From contig CALKQT010000014.1 of NCBI GenBank assembly GCA_937990735.1, positions 1-64,000 of the forward strand: DNA of 64,000 nt, read 5' to 3'. Shown here piece by piece: positions 27,008 through 35,770 of the stretch; position 1 is the stretch's first letter; each line of letters opens with the position of its first letter. A program made the position numbers and the translations under genes. The notes beneath the pieces were generated by a model, which was not told the origin of the DNA, searched no databases, and saw nothing but the letters and a program-made list of their open reading frames with translations. Source of the DNA: an uncultured Campylobacter sp. GTDB lineage: Bacteria; Campylobacterota; Campylobacteria; Campylobacterales; Campylobacteraceae.

Positions 27008-27118
27008 ATTTTATGAAATCGCGGACGAATAAAATTCCGCACCCATAACTTTTAGGGTCATTTTACGAGCGCAAAGCGAGCGACTGATAAAATTCCGCTC
27101 TCCGTTTTAGAACAAAAA

Positions 27119-27203
27119 CAAGCGACGATTAAATTTAAACGCTCCGGCAATTAGACCCTTTTTGCGCGGAATTTAAGCGAGCAAGCGACGATTAAATTTA
27201 AAC
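27119..27203. repeat. Pair of 22-bp direct repeats
   Basis: CAAGCGACGATTAAATTTAA plus AC occurs at 27119-27140 and again, identical, at 27182-27203. Both lie between a membrane protein gene and the sensor kinase, in RAATTY-rich DNA. Confidence 0.8.
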
Positions 27204-27251
27204 CGCAAGCGGCCGCTTTTAAATTTTAAAATTTCACTAAATTTTAAAATT

Positions 27252-28424
27252 TTATTCGCGCCATGTAAGGCAGAAGGTCGTTACCTCGCCAGGCACGCTG
27301 TCGTAGGAGATAGAAAAGGAGTATTTTTTGCAGACCTCGCTTACGATGCTAAGCCCGATTCCAAAGCCGCCCTCACTTGAGTTAAAGCGCGCAAAGCGCC
27401 TAAAAATTTCGTCGCCCTTTTTCCTGTCGATCCCCTCGCCGCTGTTTGAGATCGCTAGCTCGCCGTGCCTTAGCCGCACATCCACGTAGCCGCCTGCATC
27501 GGCGTATTTTACGGCGTTACTTAGCAGATTGTCGATCAAGCGCGAAATTTCATAAATATTTGCGTTCATGCTCGCGTCCGAAAGATCGGTTTTAAGGCTT
27601 AGTCTGCGCTTTTGAATAAACGGCGCGAAGTATTCGCAGCGCGAAGCGACGAGGCTTTTTAGATCGATAGAGCTAATCTCGCCCTCCTTATTCATACCGA
27701 AGGTTAAAAACACGAGATCCTCGTAGATGCGCGAAAGCGTCTTAGCGGCAAGGTCGATATTAGCGACGCGCTTGGCGTTGTATTCTCCAAGCTCTGCGTG
27801 CCGCATCGTCTCAACGCTCATGGAGATAATACTAAGCGGGGTATTGATCTCGTGGGTACTATCCTTGATGAAGCGATTTAGCGTGTCGATCTTATCGTAA
27901 AGCGGCTTGGTGCCTAGCCGCACCAGATAAAACGCCACGGCTAATATCACACCCAAAAGCGCTATCATCATCGCTGCGGTTTTGATACGAAGCGTTAAAA
28001 TTTCGCCCTGCACGCTACTTCCAAGCAGAATGATTTTAGCCTTGGAAAAGGCATTTCGCTCCTCCATATTTTGCAGATTCTCATAAATTCCTAGCCTTCC
28101 GCCACTTATAAATTCCGCCTTTAGCTTTGCTTTGTCAAGCGCTCCGAGCTCACCGCCGCAGCCGTAAATTTCATCAGAGTTTGGCTTAAATATGCACGCA
28201 CTCACGCCCTTTTCGCGCTCAAAGTCCGCTAGTGATTCCAGCCCGTCCATGCTCGCTTTCATATAGATCATCATCTTGATCTCTTTTAGCTCTTTTATCC
28301 TGTGCGAAAGCAGCGCGGCTTCGTTCATCCTGTAATTTATCTTGAAAAAATATCCTAAAAACAACGCACTTGAAATGAGATATAAAGATAGAATTTTAAG
28401 CGTTAAAGCGGTCTTTTCAGACAT
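27252..28424 (-). CDS. Sensor histidine kinase
   Basis: A 390-aa membrane kinase. TM1 is at about 8-27 and TM2 at about 147-169, giving a periplasmic sensor of about 120 residues with two Cys (EKGVSACIFKPNSDEIYGCGG). The dimerisation/phosphoacceptor helix is DSTHEINTPLSI (H191), N-box DNLLSNAVKYADAGG, and G-boxes SGEGIDR and GFGIGLSIV. Its start overlaps the response regulator by eight bases. The partner regulator and a Met/His-rich secreted protein lie upstream in the same transcript, so a metal (for example copper) or envelope signal is plausible but unproven. Confidence 0.88.
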   Translation of the reverse strand: MSEKTALTLKILSLYLISSALFLGYFFKINYRMNEAALLSHRIKELKEIKMMIYMKASMDGLESLADFEREKGVSACIFKPNSDEIYGCGGELGALDKAKLKAEFISGGRLGIYENLQNMEERNAFSKAKIILLGSSVQGEILTLRIKTAAMMIALLGVILAVAFYLVRLGTKPLYDKIDTLNRFIKDSTHEINTPLSIISMSVETMRHAELGEYNAKRVANIDLAAKTLSRIYEDLVFLTFGMNKEGEISSIDLKSLVASRCEYFAPFIQKRRLSLKTDLSDASMNANIYEISRLIDNLLSNAVKYADAGGYVDVRLRHGELAISNSGEGIDRKKGDEIFRRFARFNSSEGGFGIGLSIVSEVCKKYSFSISYDSVPGEVTTFCLTWRE

Positions 28425-29079
28425 ACAGATACCCTGCGTTGCGGCGGTTTATGATGTGCTCTTCGCCTAGGACGCGGCGCAAATTTTTGATATAAGTTCG
28501 CAGCGCCTCTTCGCTCGGCGTCTCATCGAACGTATAGATAGCGGAGAAAATTTCATCCTTGCTCAAAAGCCTGTTTTTATTTTGTAAAAAAAGCGCCAGC
28601 AGCTCGCGCTCTTTGTTTGAAAGCGCGACGGGCACGCCCGATCTGCGTAGCTCTTTGCTTGCAAAGTAAAATTTAAACTCGTCGTCGATGGTCACGAAAT
28701 CATCGAAATTGTGGCTAAAATTTCGCTTTATGAGCGAATTAACGCGCAGCATCAGCTCTTTTAGCTCGTATGGTTTTTTGAGATAATCATCGCAGCCGCT
28801 TTTAAAACCGACCTCAAGGTCATCAAGCGTATTTAGCGACGTAGCAAATATTGCAGGAGTGTGATCGCCGCTCTTGCGCAGCTCTTTTAAAAGTGAAAAT
28901 CCGTCACCTTTGGGGATTTTTACGTCAAAGATAAAAAGATCAAATTTTTGCTCATAAGCAAGATCCGCGGCGCTTTGAGCGTCGCTGCAAACGCATACGT
29001 CAAAGCCCGCGTCTTTTAGATATTCACCGATGAGATCGCAAAGCGTCTCATCGTCCTCTACGAGTAAAATTTTACTCAC
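28417..29079 (-). CDS. OmpR-family response regulator
   Basis: A 220-aa regulator: receiver domain with DD at 9-10, phosphoacceptor D52 in FIFDVKIPKGDG and KKPYELKEL, then an OmpR/PhoB winged helix ending EALRTYIKNLRRVLGEEHIINRRNAGYLYV. The GTG start overlaps the stop of the upstream Met/His-rich gene (TAGTG), and its own end overlaps the kinase start. It probably regulates that three-gene unit. Confidence 0.9.
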   Translation of the reverse strand: MSKILLVEDDETLCDLIGEYLKDAGFDVCVCSDAQSAADLAYEQKFDLFIFDVKIPKGDGFSLLKELRKSGDHTPAIFATSLNTLDDLEVGFKSGCDDYLKKPYELKELMLRVNSLIKRNFSHNFDDFVTIDDEFKFYFASKELRRSGVPVALSNKERELLALFLQNKNRLLSKDEIFSAIYTFDETPSEEALRTYIKNLRRVLGEEHIINRRNAGYLYV

Positions 29080-29321
29080 TACATCTCTTTTTTCATCTCT
29101 TTTTTCATCTCTTTTTTTGCATGAGAGCCCTTTTTGACGGCATCTTTTTTCATACCATGCGTCTCGTGCTTCATATGTTTCATCTCAGCTTTCACCTCTT
29201 TCGCACCATTATGCATTGATGTGTTGGCGTCCTTCATCTCGTCTTTCATGCCCATGTCAGCAGCTACGGCAAAAGTGCCAGCTAATAGCGCACTAAGCGC
29301 AAACAAAGTAAGTTTTTTCAT
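29079..29321 (-). CDS. Small Met/His/Lys-rich secreted protein coupled to a two-component system
   Basis: The start is set at 29321 (AAGGAG before ATG), giving 80 aa. A Sec signal MKKLTLFALSALLAGTFAVA ends at AADM. The mature part has MxxEM, HM and MKHETHGM patterns: many Met and His residues among Lys/Glu, ending in three repeats of a KKEM unit coded by 12-bp DNA repeats (about 29083-29118). Met/His-rich short periplasmic proteins often bind copper or silver; this is inference. The stop overlaps the response regulator start, so the two are translationally coupled. I know no named family. Confidence 0.7.
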   Translation of the reverse strand: MKKLTLFALSALLAGTFAVAADMGMKDEMKDANTSMHNGAKEVKAEMKHMKHETHGMKKDAVKKGSHAKKEMKKEMKKEM

Positions 29322-29764
29322 TACGTACTCCTTAAAAAAAATTAGCGGAATTATACTTCCGCAAAAGTGAAGTATGTGTGAAATTCCGAAAAAATTCAAA
29401 TTTAAATTTAAACGCCTGTAAATTCAAATGCGGCGCGGTTTAAATGCGCTCGGTCGGTCTCGATCTCTGAAATTTAAATCGCCTCGCTACGGCTAGTCAA
29501 ATTCTAAACGCAAATCAAAGCTAGCGAGGGCGCACACCAACAGTGCATTGCCGAGCTTATTTTACCGCGGCGAGATAAAAATTTAAACCGCCGGCGAAAC
29601 TAATTAAATTTATAATGCTACGACTAATGCCACGACGCGCATGTCAAAGCGAAAACGGCCGAGCCAGCCTTTGAGTTCGCGGCTTCACGTGAGCTTTTAA
29701 ATTCGCTATGCCGCGTAAGCTTTTAATTTAGTGCGACGCAAGCGCACAGGGCGCGAAATCGCAC
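29322..29764. other. Intergenic region downstream of metN
   Basis: About 440 bases with scattered AAATTT words. metI would be expected downstream of metN; I read this stretch leftward for a remnant and found none. Confidence 0.5.
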
Positions 29765-30754
29765 CTAGATCGCGGCGCAGCTTTTGATCTCGTCCTCGCC
29801 TACGATCTCATAGATCACGCCCGCCTTTTTGATAAACTCCTCCACGCGCGCGACGTGTGCGGGCTCCACGTTGATCACAAGGCTTCCGACGACGTTTTTA
29901 TCAAGGCGCTCAAGCTTGCCCCAGACGATGTTAAAATTTATCTCCAAAGCGCGCGCCATATGCGTGATCACGCTGTCAAACGCGACCGCGGGCGGGAAAA
30001 AGAGCCTGATATTCACGCCGCTTGCGGGCAGCACCTCCTCCTCGCCCAAAAACTCCTTCATATTCTCATCCGGGTGCAAAAACAGTGAGACGATATCGCC
30101 CGAGTTGCTCACGCGCCCGCCCTTAAGCAGGATCGCTCGCTGCGCGATGCCCTTTACGACCTCCATCTCGTGCGTGACGAGCACGATCGTGATGCCTAGC
30201 TCGCGATTGATGCGGCGCAGAAGCGATAAAATTTGAGCGGTAGTGTTAGGATCAAGCGCCGAGGTCGCCTCGTCGGAAAGCAAAATTTTAGGGCTTAATG
30301 CAAGCGCGCGCGCGATCGCCACGCGCTGCTTCTGTCCGCCGCTAAGCTCGCTAGGATAGGCATTTGCTTTATCTGCAAGCCCCACGAGCTCCAAAAGCTC
30401 GGCGACGCGGCTCTTTGTATGGTCCTTCGAATAGCCCCAAAATGCTAACGGCGTGGCGACGTTTTGCGCGACGGTGCGGCGGCTCATAAGCGCGAAGTGC
30501 TGAAAAATCATACCGATATTTTTGCGCAGCTCGCGGATCTGAGCGGCGTTTAGCTCTCTTACCTCCCTGCCCTCTACTTTGAGGCTTCCTTCTTGATAGT
30601 CCTCAAGGCCGTTTATGCAGCGCAGCAGAGTGCTTTTACCCGCGCCGCTGCGGCCGACGATAGCAAAAATTTCACCCTGCTTTACTTCCAGGCTCACATC
30701 GTCAATCACGCAGGTTTTGCCGTAAAATTTCTTTAAATTCTCTATCTTTATCAC
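29765..30754 (-). CDS. metN: Methionine ABC transporter ATP-binding protein
   Basis: A 329-aa ATPase energising D/L-methionine uptake with MetI and MetQ. Walker A GRSGAGKST (34-42), Q-loop IFQHFALM, signature LSGGQKQRVAIARAL, Walker B ILLSDEATSALDP and the H-loop LVTHEMEVV are present. The C-terminal NIL domain (residues about 245-325), which senses methionine, is also present. GTG start. The permease gene metI is not next to it and not in the window; metQ lies 4 kb away on the other strand. Confidence 0.92.
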   Translation of the reverse strand: MIKIENLKKFYGKTCVIDDVSLEVKQGEIFAIVGRSGAGKSTLLRCINGLEDYQEGSLKVEGREVRELNAAQIRELRKNIGMIFQHFALMSRRTVAQNVATPLAFWGYSKDHTKSRVAELLELVGLADKANAYPSELSGGQKQRVAIARALALSPKILLSDEATSALDPNTTAQILSLLRRINRELGITIVLVTHEMEVVKGIAQRAILLKGGRVSNSGDIVSLFLHPDENMKEFLGEEEVLPASGVNIRLFFPPAVAFDSVITHMARALEINFNIVWGKLERLDKNVVGSLVINVEPAHVARVEEFIKKAGVIYEIVGEDEIKSCAAI

Positions 30755-30798
30755 TCAGATTTCCTCGTTCATAATTCCGCCGAAGCGCCCCCAAAAAT

Positions 30799-31785
30799 TT
30801 ATAAAATTTCGCGCCTTAGCTCATCTGCGCTCTTTGGCGAAATAAGCGCCGGAGCGATGTCAAATACGCTAAACGCGCCACTTTCGCCTCTTTGCGCTAG
30901 GCGATACGCCGCGCGGGCGTAGGCTACTAGTACGCTTGCGGTAAATTCGGGATTTGAGTCAAGCTTTAGCGAAAACTCGATCAGGTGTTTATTTTCGCCG
31001 CGCTCGCCAGTCGCTCCGCTTCGCAAAACGAATCCTCCGTGAGGGATGCCGCCGTGCTCTTTTTTAAGCGTCGCAAGATCTATGAAATGCACGCTCGTGT
31101 CGTAATCGGCGAAGTAATTCGGCATCGTTTTTATCTCACGCTCGATGCGCGCTTTATCGGCGCCATCCTCGGACACTACGTAGCACTCGCGCAGGTGTTT
31201 TTCGCGCGTGTTAAGTCTCGGGTTTTCGCCCGCGCGAACTCGCTCAAGAGCGCTTTCTATCGGCACGGTGTATTGGCGTGCGTCCACGACGCCCTCGATC
31301 CTGCGGATAGCGTCGGAGTGGCCCTGGCTCACGCCTTTACCCCAAAACGTGTAGCTGCTGCCGTTTTCCAGCACGCTTTCGCCAAATAGTCTATTTAACG
31401 AAAACAGACCCGGATCCCAGCCAACGGCGATGATGCCTACATTTCCGCCCGCTTTGGCGGCGGCGTCTACCGCGGCGAAGTGCTCCGGGATTTTTGCGTG
31501 CGTATCGAAGCTATCAACGACGTTAAAGCTCCGCGCAAATTCTGGCGTCTGAGTCGGTAGATCGGTCGCGCTGCCGCCGCAAAGAACTAAAACGTCGAAT
31601 TCGCCCTTGTGCGATAAAATTTCATCCGCGCTGAATACCGGCGCACCGCATGTTTGCACGCTGTGCGGCTCACGGCGAGAAAACACCGCCGAAAGCTCTA
31701 AATCCTTGCTATTTCGCGCGACAAGCTCTACGCCGCGACCTAAATTTCCATATCCCAAAACCGCTATTTTTATTTTTTCGCTCAT
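30799..31785 (-). CDS. ddh: meso-Diaminopimelate dehydrogenase
   Basis: A 328-aa NADPH enzyme that aminates tetrahydrodipicolinate straight to meso-DAP for peptidoglycan and lysine. N-terminal Rossmann loop IAVLGYGNLGRGVELVA, then VFSRREPHSVQT, LCGGSATDLPTQTPEF and the substrate segment VGWDPGLFSLNRLFGE match Ddh. A dehydrogenase route is scattered in bacteria and here sits between metN and valS, which are neighbours in C. jejuni, suggesting an acquired gene (inference). 44 bases separate it from metN. Confidence 0.9.
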   Translation of the reverse strand: MSEKIKIAVLGYGNLGRGVELVARNSKDLELSAVFSRREPHSVQTCGAPVFSADEILSHKGEFDVLVLCGGSATDLPTQTPEFARSFNVVDSFDTHAKIPEHFAAVDAAAKAGGNVGIIAVGWDPGLFSLNRLFGESVLENGSSYTFWGKGVSQGHSDAIRRIEGVVDARQYTVPIESALERVRAGENPRLNTREKHLRECYVVSEDGADKARIEREIKTMPNYFADYDTSVHFIDLATLKKEHGGIPHGGFVLRSGATGERGENKHLIEFSLKLDSNPEFTASVLVAYARAAYRLAQRGESGAFSVFDIAPALISPKSADELRREIL

Positions 31786-31843
31786 TTTTTATCCTTCAAA
31801 TTTTAAAATTTAGCGCGTAAAACGGCGCGCCGCCGATAAAATT

Positions 31844-31990
31844 TTACCTCAGTAGGAAATAATAAATCACGTATAACCAACTTAAAAATCCGTGGATTAT
31901 CGCCCACATTATGCTTTTATTGACTCCCCATGATAGTGCGACGGCTATGACCGTGCCTAATGTAAATCCACCGATACTACCTTTTGACAT
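31844..31990 (-). CDS. 48-aa small membrane protein
   Basis: Too short for most gene callers. AAGGAG precedes the ATG at 31990. The product is MSKGSIGGFTLGTVIAVALS, then WGVNKSIMWAIIHGFLSWLY, then VIYYFLLR. It has two hydrophobic segments around a WGVNKS turn, so it is likely an inner-membrane hairpin. Good ribosome site and lack of alternative frames support it. It sits between ddh and valS. Function unknown. Confidence 0.8.
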   Translation of the reverse strand: MSKGSIGGFTLGTVIAVALSWGVNKSIMWAIIHGFLSWLYVIYYFLLR

Positions 31991-32030
31991 ATTTTTCTCC
32001 TTGATTTAAATTTAGACTCAAATGAGCGGA

Positions 32031-34646
32031 CTACTCGTCAAACGCCTTTAGCTCGTCGCATACTTTGGCGAATTTTTCCTGCGCGCTTTGCAACCCTTCG
32101 CGGTTTGCGGTGACGACGTCAGCGGGCGCGGAGGAGATAAATTTTTCATTGTCTAGCATCGCAGAGAGCTTTTCGATCTCTTTTTGCAACTTCGCTTTTT
32201 GCGCGCTAAGGCGCGAAACCACGCCGCTAAGATCAACTCCATCAAGCGGTACGAAAGTTTCTAGTCTCTCGCTTACGTCGCGGGCGGAATTTGTGATATT
32301 TTGCTGCGTAAATTCCACTTCATCTACCTTGGCAAGCGTTTTAATGTAGTCTGCGGCGGCGCTTAGATCGACTGCAGATTTGACGTAGGCTTTGGCTACG
32401 CGCGCATTGCCGAGCTCGATCGTCGCCTTTGCGCGGCGAATGCTAACGATCGCTTCAATAACGAGCGAAAATAGCTCCTCGATCCGCTCGTTGCGCTCGC
32501 CAGGCTGCGGGTATCGCATCACCATGATGGAGCGCGCGTCTTGTAGCTTCGTGCCGCTTAGCTCCTGATAAAGATACTCGCTTAGAAACGGCATAAATGG
32601 GCTTAGTAGCTTCATCGCTTCTTTAAAAATCATCCCTAGCTCACCGATCGCGGCCTTGTCCGCCTTGCTAAGCTCAATGCCCCAGTCGCAAAACTCGTCC
32701 CAAAAAAACTTATAAAGCTCGGTCGCAGCGTCGTTGAAGCGGTATTCGTCTAAATTTTCCCGCACCGCGCTCACGCAGCAATTAAAGCGCGAAAGCATAT
32801 ATTTGCCGAGGCTCGTTTTGATCTGCGCCGCGTCTAAATCGTCGAATTTAGAAGCGTTTAAAAGCAAAAATTTGCTCGCGTTATAAAGCTTGTTCGTAAA
32901 ATTTCGATATATCAAAAGCTTATCGTCGCTAAGGCGCAGATCGCGCCCCTGCACGCACAAAATCGTAAGCGTAAAGCGCAAAATATCGGCGCTAAATTCA
33001 TCGATTTTTAGCAGCGGATCGACTACGTTTTTGCTCGATTTGCTCATCTTTTTGCCGTCTTTGTCCTTAACTAAGGCATGCAGATAGATGTCGCGAAACG
33101 GCAGCTCGCCCATGGCGTTTTGGCACTGAAACATCATGCGCGCGACCCAGAAAAACAAAATGTCAAAGCCGGTAATCAGCATCGTATTGGGATAGAATTC
33201 CGCCAAATCGCCCTCAAACCACTTCTCGTTTTTCAGCGCCTCGCCGTTGCCCCAGCCAAGCGTACTGATCGGCCAAAGACCGCTTGAAAACCACGTATCG
33301 AGCACGTCGGGATCTTGAGTAAAATTTTTACCGCCGCATTTCGGGCAGACATCGGGGCTCTCTCGCTCATCCGCCCACTGATGGCCGCAGTCGCAGTAAA
33401 ACACGGGAATTCTATGCCCCCACCACAGCTGGCGGCTGATACACCAATCCTTCAGCTCGCGCATCCAGGCGTTGAAGCTATTGATCCAGTGCTTCGGGAA
33501 AAATTCCGCCTCGCCGGAATTTACCTTAGAGATCGCATCTTTTGCGATATCTGCGCGCACGAACCACTGCTGCGAGATGTACGGCTCGACGACGTTTTTG
33601 CAGCGGTAGCAGTAGCCGACTTGATTTTCGTAGTCCTCGATTTTTTCGATAAAGCCCAGCCGATCAAGCTCCGCTACGATCTGATCGCGCGCAGCAAGTC
33701 GCTCTAAACCATTAAATTTACCGCACTGCTCGTTTAAAATTCCTTTTTCGTCAAAAACAGTGATAAACTCCAGCTCGTGGCGCTTGCCGACCTCGTAGTC
33801 GTTGGTATCGTGCGCGGGAGTGACCTTTACGGCGCCCGTTCCGAAGCTCATATCGACGTATTCGTCGGCGATGATCTCTATCTCGCGGCCGATTAGCGGC
33901 AGCACGAGCTTTTTGCCGATCCAATTTTTATAGCGTTCGTCCGCGGGATTTACCATCACCGCAGTATCGCCGAAGTAGGTCTCGGGTCGCGTAGTAGCCA
34001 CTACGATAAATTTATCTTGCGCGTCCGAAAAGTAATAACGCAGATAATAAAGCTTGCCCTTGTTCTCCTTGTGCTCGACCTCCACGTCGCTTAGTGCGCC
34101 GTCGTGCGTGCACCAGTTTACCATGTAGTTTCCGCGTACGATTAGTCCCGCGTCGTATAAGCTTACGAATGCTTTGCGCACGGCGTTTTTAAGCCCCTCA
34201 TCCATAGTAAAGCGCTGTCTGCTCCACGCAGGCGTGACGCCCAGGCGCTTCATCTGCCTTACGATCTGCCCGCCGCTTTGCTCCTTCCAGTGCCAAACAT
34301 GCTTTAAAAACTCCTCGCGCCCTATCTCTTCTTTTTTGATCCCTTGCGCCAAAAGCTCGCGCTCGACGACGTTTTGCGTTGCAATGCCTGCGTGATCAAG
34401 CCCCGGCTGCCACAGCGTGCGGTAGCCGTCCATTCGCTTGTATCGCGTCATTATGTCTTGCAACGTAAAAGTGAGCGAGTGCCCGATATGAAGCACTCCG
34501 GTGACGTTAGGAGGGGGCATCATAATGCAAAAGTTTTTGCCTTTTTGCTGGATATCTTTATTGCCGTCGATCTCGAAATAACCGCGCTGCTCCCAAATTT
34601 TATAAAAGCTCTCCTCTACGGCTTTCGCGTCGTAAAAATCTGCCAT
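32031..34646 (-). CDS. valS: Valyl-tRNA synthetase
   Basis: An 871-aa class Ia synthetase. HIGH is in VTGVLHIGHSLTF (53-56), KMSKS is in KDGKKMSKSSKN, and the editing CP1 domain (TTRPETYFGDTAVMV) and C-terminal coiled coil (SAQKAKLQKEIEKLSAMLDN) are visible. A zinc-like knob CDCGHQWADERESPDVCPKC lies in the middle. Full length. Confidence 0.97.
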   Translation of the reverse strand: MADFYDAKAVEESFYKIWEQRGYFEIDGNKDIQQKGKNFCIMMPPPNVTGVLHIGHSLTFTLQDIMTRYKRMDGYRTLWQPGLDHAGIATQNVVERELLAQGIKKEEIGREEFLKHVWHWKEQSGGQIVRQMKRLGVTPAWSRQRFTMDEGLKNAVRKAFVSLYDAGLIVRGNYMVNWCTHDGALSDVEVEHKENKGKLYYLRYYFSDAQDKFIVVATTRPETYFGDTAVMVNPADERYKNWIGKKLVLPLIGREIEIIADEYVDMSFGTGAVKVTPAHDTNDYEVGKRHELEFITVFDEKGILNEQCGKFNGLERLAARDQIVAELDRLGFIEKIEDYENQVGYCYRCKNVVEPYISQQWFVRADIAKDAISKVNSGEAEFFPKHWINSFNAWMRELKDWCISRQLWWGHRIPVFYCDCGHQWADERESPDVCPKCGGKNFTQDPDVLDTWFSSGLWPISTLGWGNGEALKNEKWFEGDLAEFYPNTMLITGFDILFFWVARMMFQCQNAMGELPFRDIYLHALVKDKDGKKMSKSSKNVVDPLLKIDEFSADILRFTLTILCVQGRDLRLSDDKLLIYRNFTNKLYNASKFLLLNASKFDDLDAAQIKTSLGKYMLSRFNCCVSAVRENLDEYRFNDAATELYKFFWDEFCDWGIELSKADKAAIGELGMIFKEAMKLLSPFMPFLSEYLYQELSGTKLQDARSIMVMRYPQPGERNERIEELFSLVIEAIVSIRRAKATIELGNARVAKAYVKSAVDLSAAADYIKTLAKVDEVEFTQQNITNSARDVSERLETFVPLDGVDLSGVVSRLSAQKAKLQKEIEKLSAMLDNEKFISSAPADVVTANREGLQSAQEKFAKVCDELKAFDE

Positions 34647-34803
34647 CTTTAGCCTTTTTTTAAAATTTTAAATTTTGCGATTTTAGCGGAATTTATGTAA
34701 AGCGCTCATTAAAGCGTGCCAATTCTGCATTATACAATAAAATGTAGTATTTAAATATATGTAAAAATATCGAATTTTAGAATATTTTAGATAAAATTTT
34801 AAA

Positions 34804-34825
34804 AAATCATATAAAAACACTTGAC
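34804..34825 (+). promoter_or_regulatory. Shared 22-bp upstream/-35 block, metQ copy
   Basis: AAATCATATAAAAA, then C, then ACTTGAC, matching the minus-strand block at 7187-7208 in front of metY in 21 of 22 positions. In both, the last five bases are the first five of the -35 box. Confidence 0.6.
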
Positions 34826-34849
34826 ATTAAAAATTCTACCTGCTATAAT
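34821..34849 (+). promoter_or_regulatory. Consensus sigma-70 promoter of metQ
   Basis: TTGACA (34821-34826), 17-base spacer, TATAAT (34844-34849), 30 bases before the metQ ATG. Perfect E. coli-type consensus, rare in Campylobacter, where the -35 is usually not conserved. Confidence 0.85.
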
Positions 34850-34879
34850 ACCGCGAAATTTTAACCAAAAGGATTAAAT

Positions 34880-35656
34880 ATGAAGAAATTTCTTCTCGCT
34901 TCGCTTCTTAGCGCCAGCGTCGTCAGCTTCGCTCTTGCCGAAAAAATCGTAGTCGCCGCTACTCCGATACCGCATGCCGAAATTTTAGAGCAGATTAAGC
35001 CTGATCTAAAAGCCCAAGGCTACGATCTTGAGGTCAAGGTTTTCAACGACTACGTAACCCCTAACCTCGCTACTGATAGCGGCGACGTGGATGCGGGATT
35101 TTTCCAGCACGTGCCATATATGGAGGAATTTAACGCTAATAAAGGCACGAAGTTAAAAGCGACCGTGGGTGTGCACTTAGAGCCGATGGGCATCTACAGC
35201 CATAAGATTAAAAATTTAAAAGATCTTAAAAACGGTGCCAAAGTTGCCGTGCCGAACGATCCGACTAACGAAAGCCGCGCTCTTGATCTGCTCGTAGCCG
35301 CAGGGCTCATCGAAGTAGATCAAAACGCTAAGCTTCGCACGCCGCTAGATGTCACGAAAAATCCTAAAAATTTAGAAATTTTAGAGCTTGAAGGCGCCGC
35401 GCTTCCACGCACCCTGGGCGATGTCGATATTGCGGTTATCAACTCAAATTTTGCCTTTAACGCAAATTTAAACCCAATCAAGGATTCGCTATTTTTAGAA
35501 AAGGCTGAGGGCAACCCTTACACAAATGTTATTAGCGTTAAAGAAGGCAACGAAAACAGCCCTAAAATCAAGGCGCTAGATAAAGCAATTCAAAGCGAGA
35601 AAGTGAAAAAATTCATCGAGACGCAATATAAAGGCGCAATCATTCCATCGTTTTAA
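34880..35656 (+). CDS. metQ: Methionine-binding protein MetQ/NlpA family
   Basis: A 258-aa periplasmic substrate-binding protein: ATPIPHAEILEQIKPDLKAQGYDLEVKVFNDYV is the family start (shown in parts: TPIPHAEILEQ and VKVFNDYVTPN), followed by DAGFFQHVPYMEEFN and VAVPNDPTNESRALDLL. The Sec signal ends SFALA with no lipobox cysteine, so it is predicted soluble rather than a lipoprotein. No metN or metI partner is adjacent; metN is 4 kb away on the opposite strand. Confidence 0.92.
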   Translation: MKKFLLASLLSASVVSFALAEKIVVAATPIPHAEILEQIKPDLKAQGYDLEVKVFNDYVTPNLATDSGDVDAGFFQHVPYMEEFNANKGTKLKATVGVHLEPMGIYSHKIKNLKDLKNGAKVAVPNDPTNESRALDLLVAAGLIEVDQNAKLRTPLDVTKNPKNLEILELEGAALPRTLGDVDIAVINSNFAFNANLNPIKDSLFLEKAEGNPYTNVISVKEGNENSPKIKALDKAIQSEKVKKFIETQYKGAIIPSF

Positions 35657-35670
35657 CTCCTCTCTTTTTA

Positions 35671-35699
35671 AAATTCGGCGCACGATTCGCGCCGAATTT
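35671..35699. terminator. Hairpin terminator between metQ and the PEB4-type gene
   Basis: Inverted repeat AAATTCGGCGC (35671-35681) and GCGCCGAATTT (35689-35699) with a seven-base loop, 15 bases after the metQ stop. A T-rich run lies before rather than after it. Confidence 0.6.
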
Positions 35700-35733
35700 G
35701 CTGGCATTCGCTATTTTATTTACTATCTTTTTT

Positions 35734-35739
35734 TATAAT
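35734..35739 (+). promoter_or_regulatory. -10 box for the PEB4-type foldase gene
   Basis: TATAAT after a run of T residues, 31 bases before the ATG at 35771. Confidence 0.7.
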
Positions 35740-35770
35740 TGCGCGAAATTTACCGAGTAAAGGAAAAATA

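Noticed and set aside
27000..27250. Direct repeats considered as a CRISPR array
   Set aside because: Only two copies, with a single 41-base spacer; no cas genes in the window.
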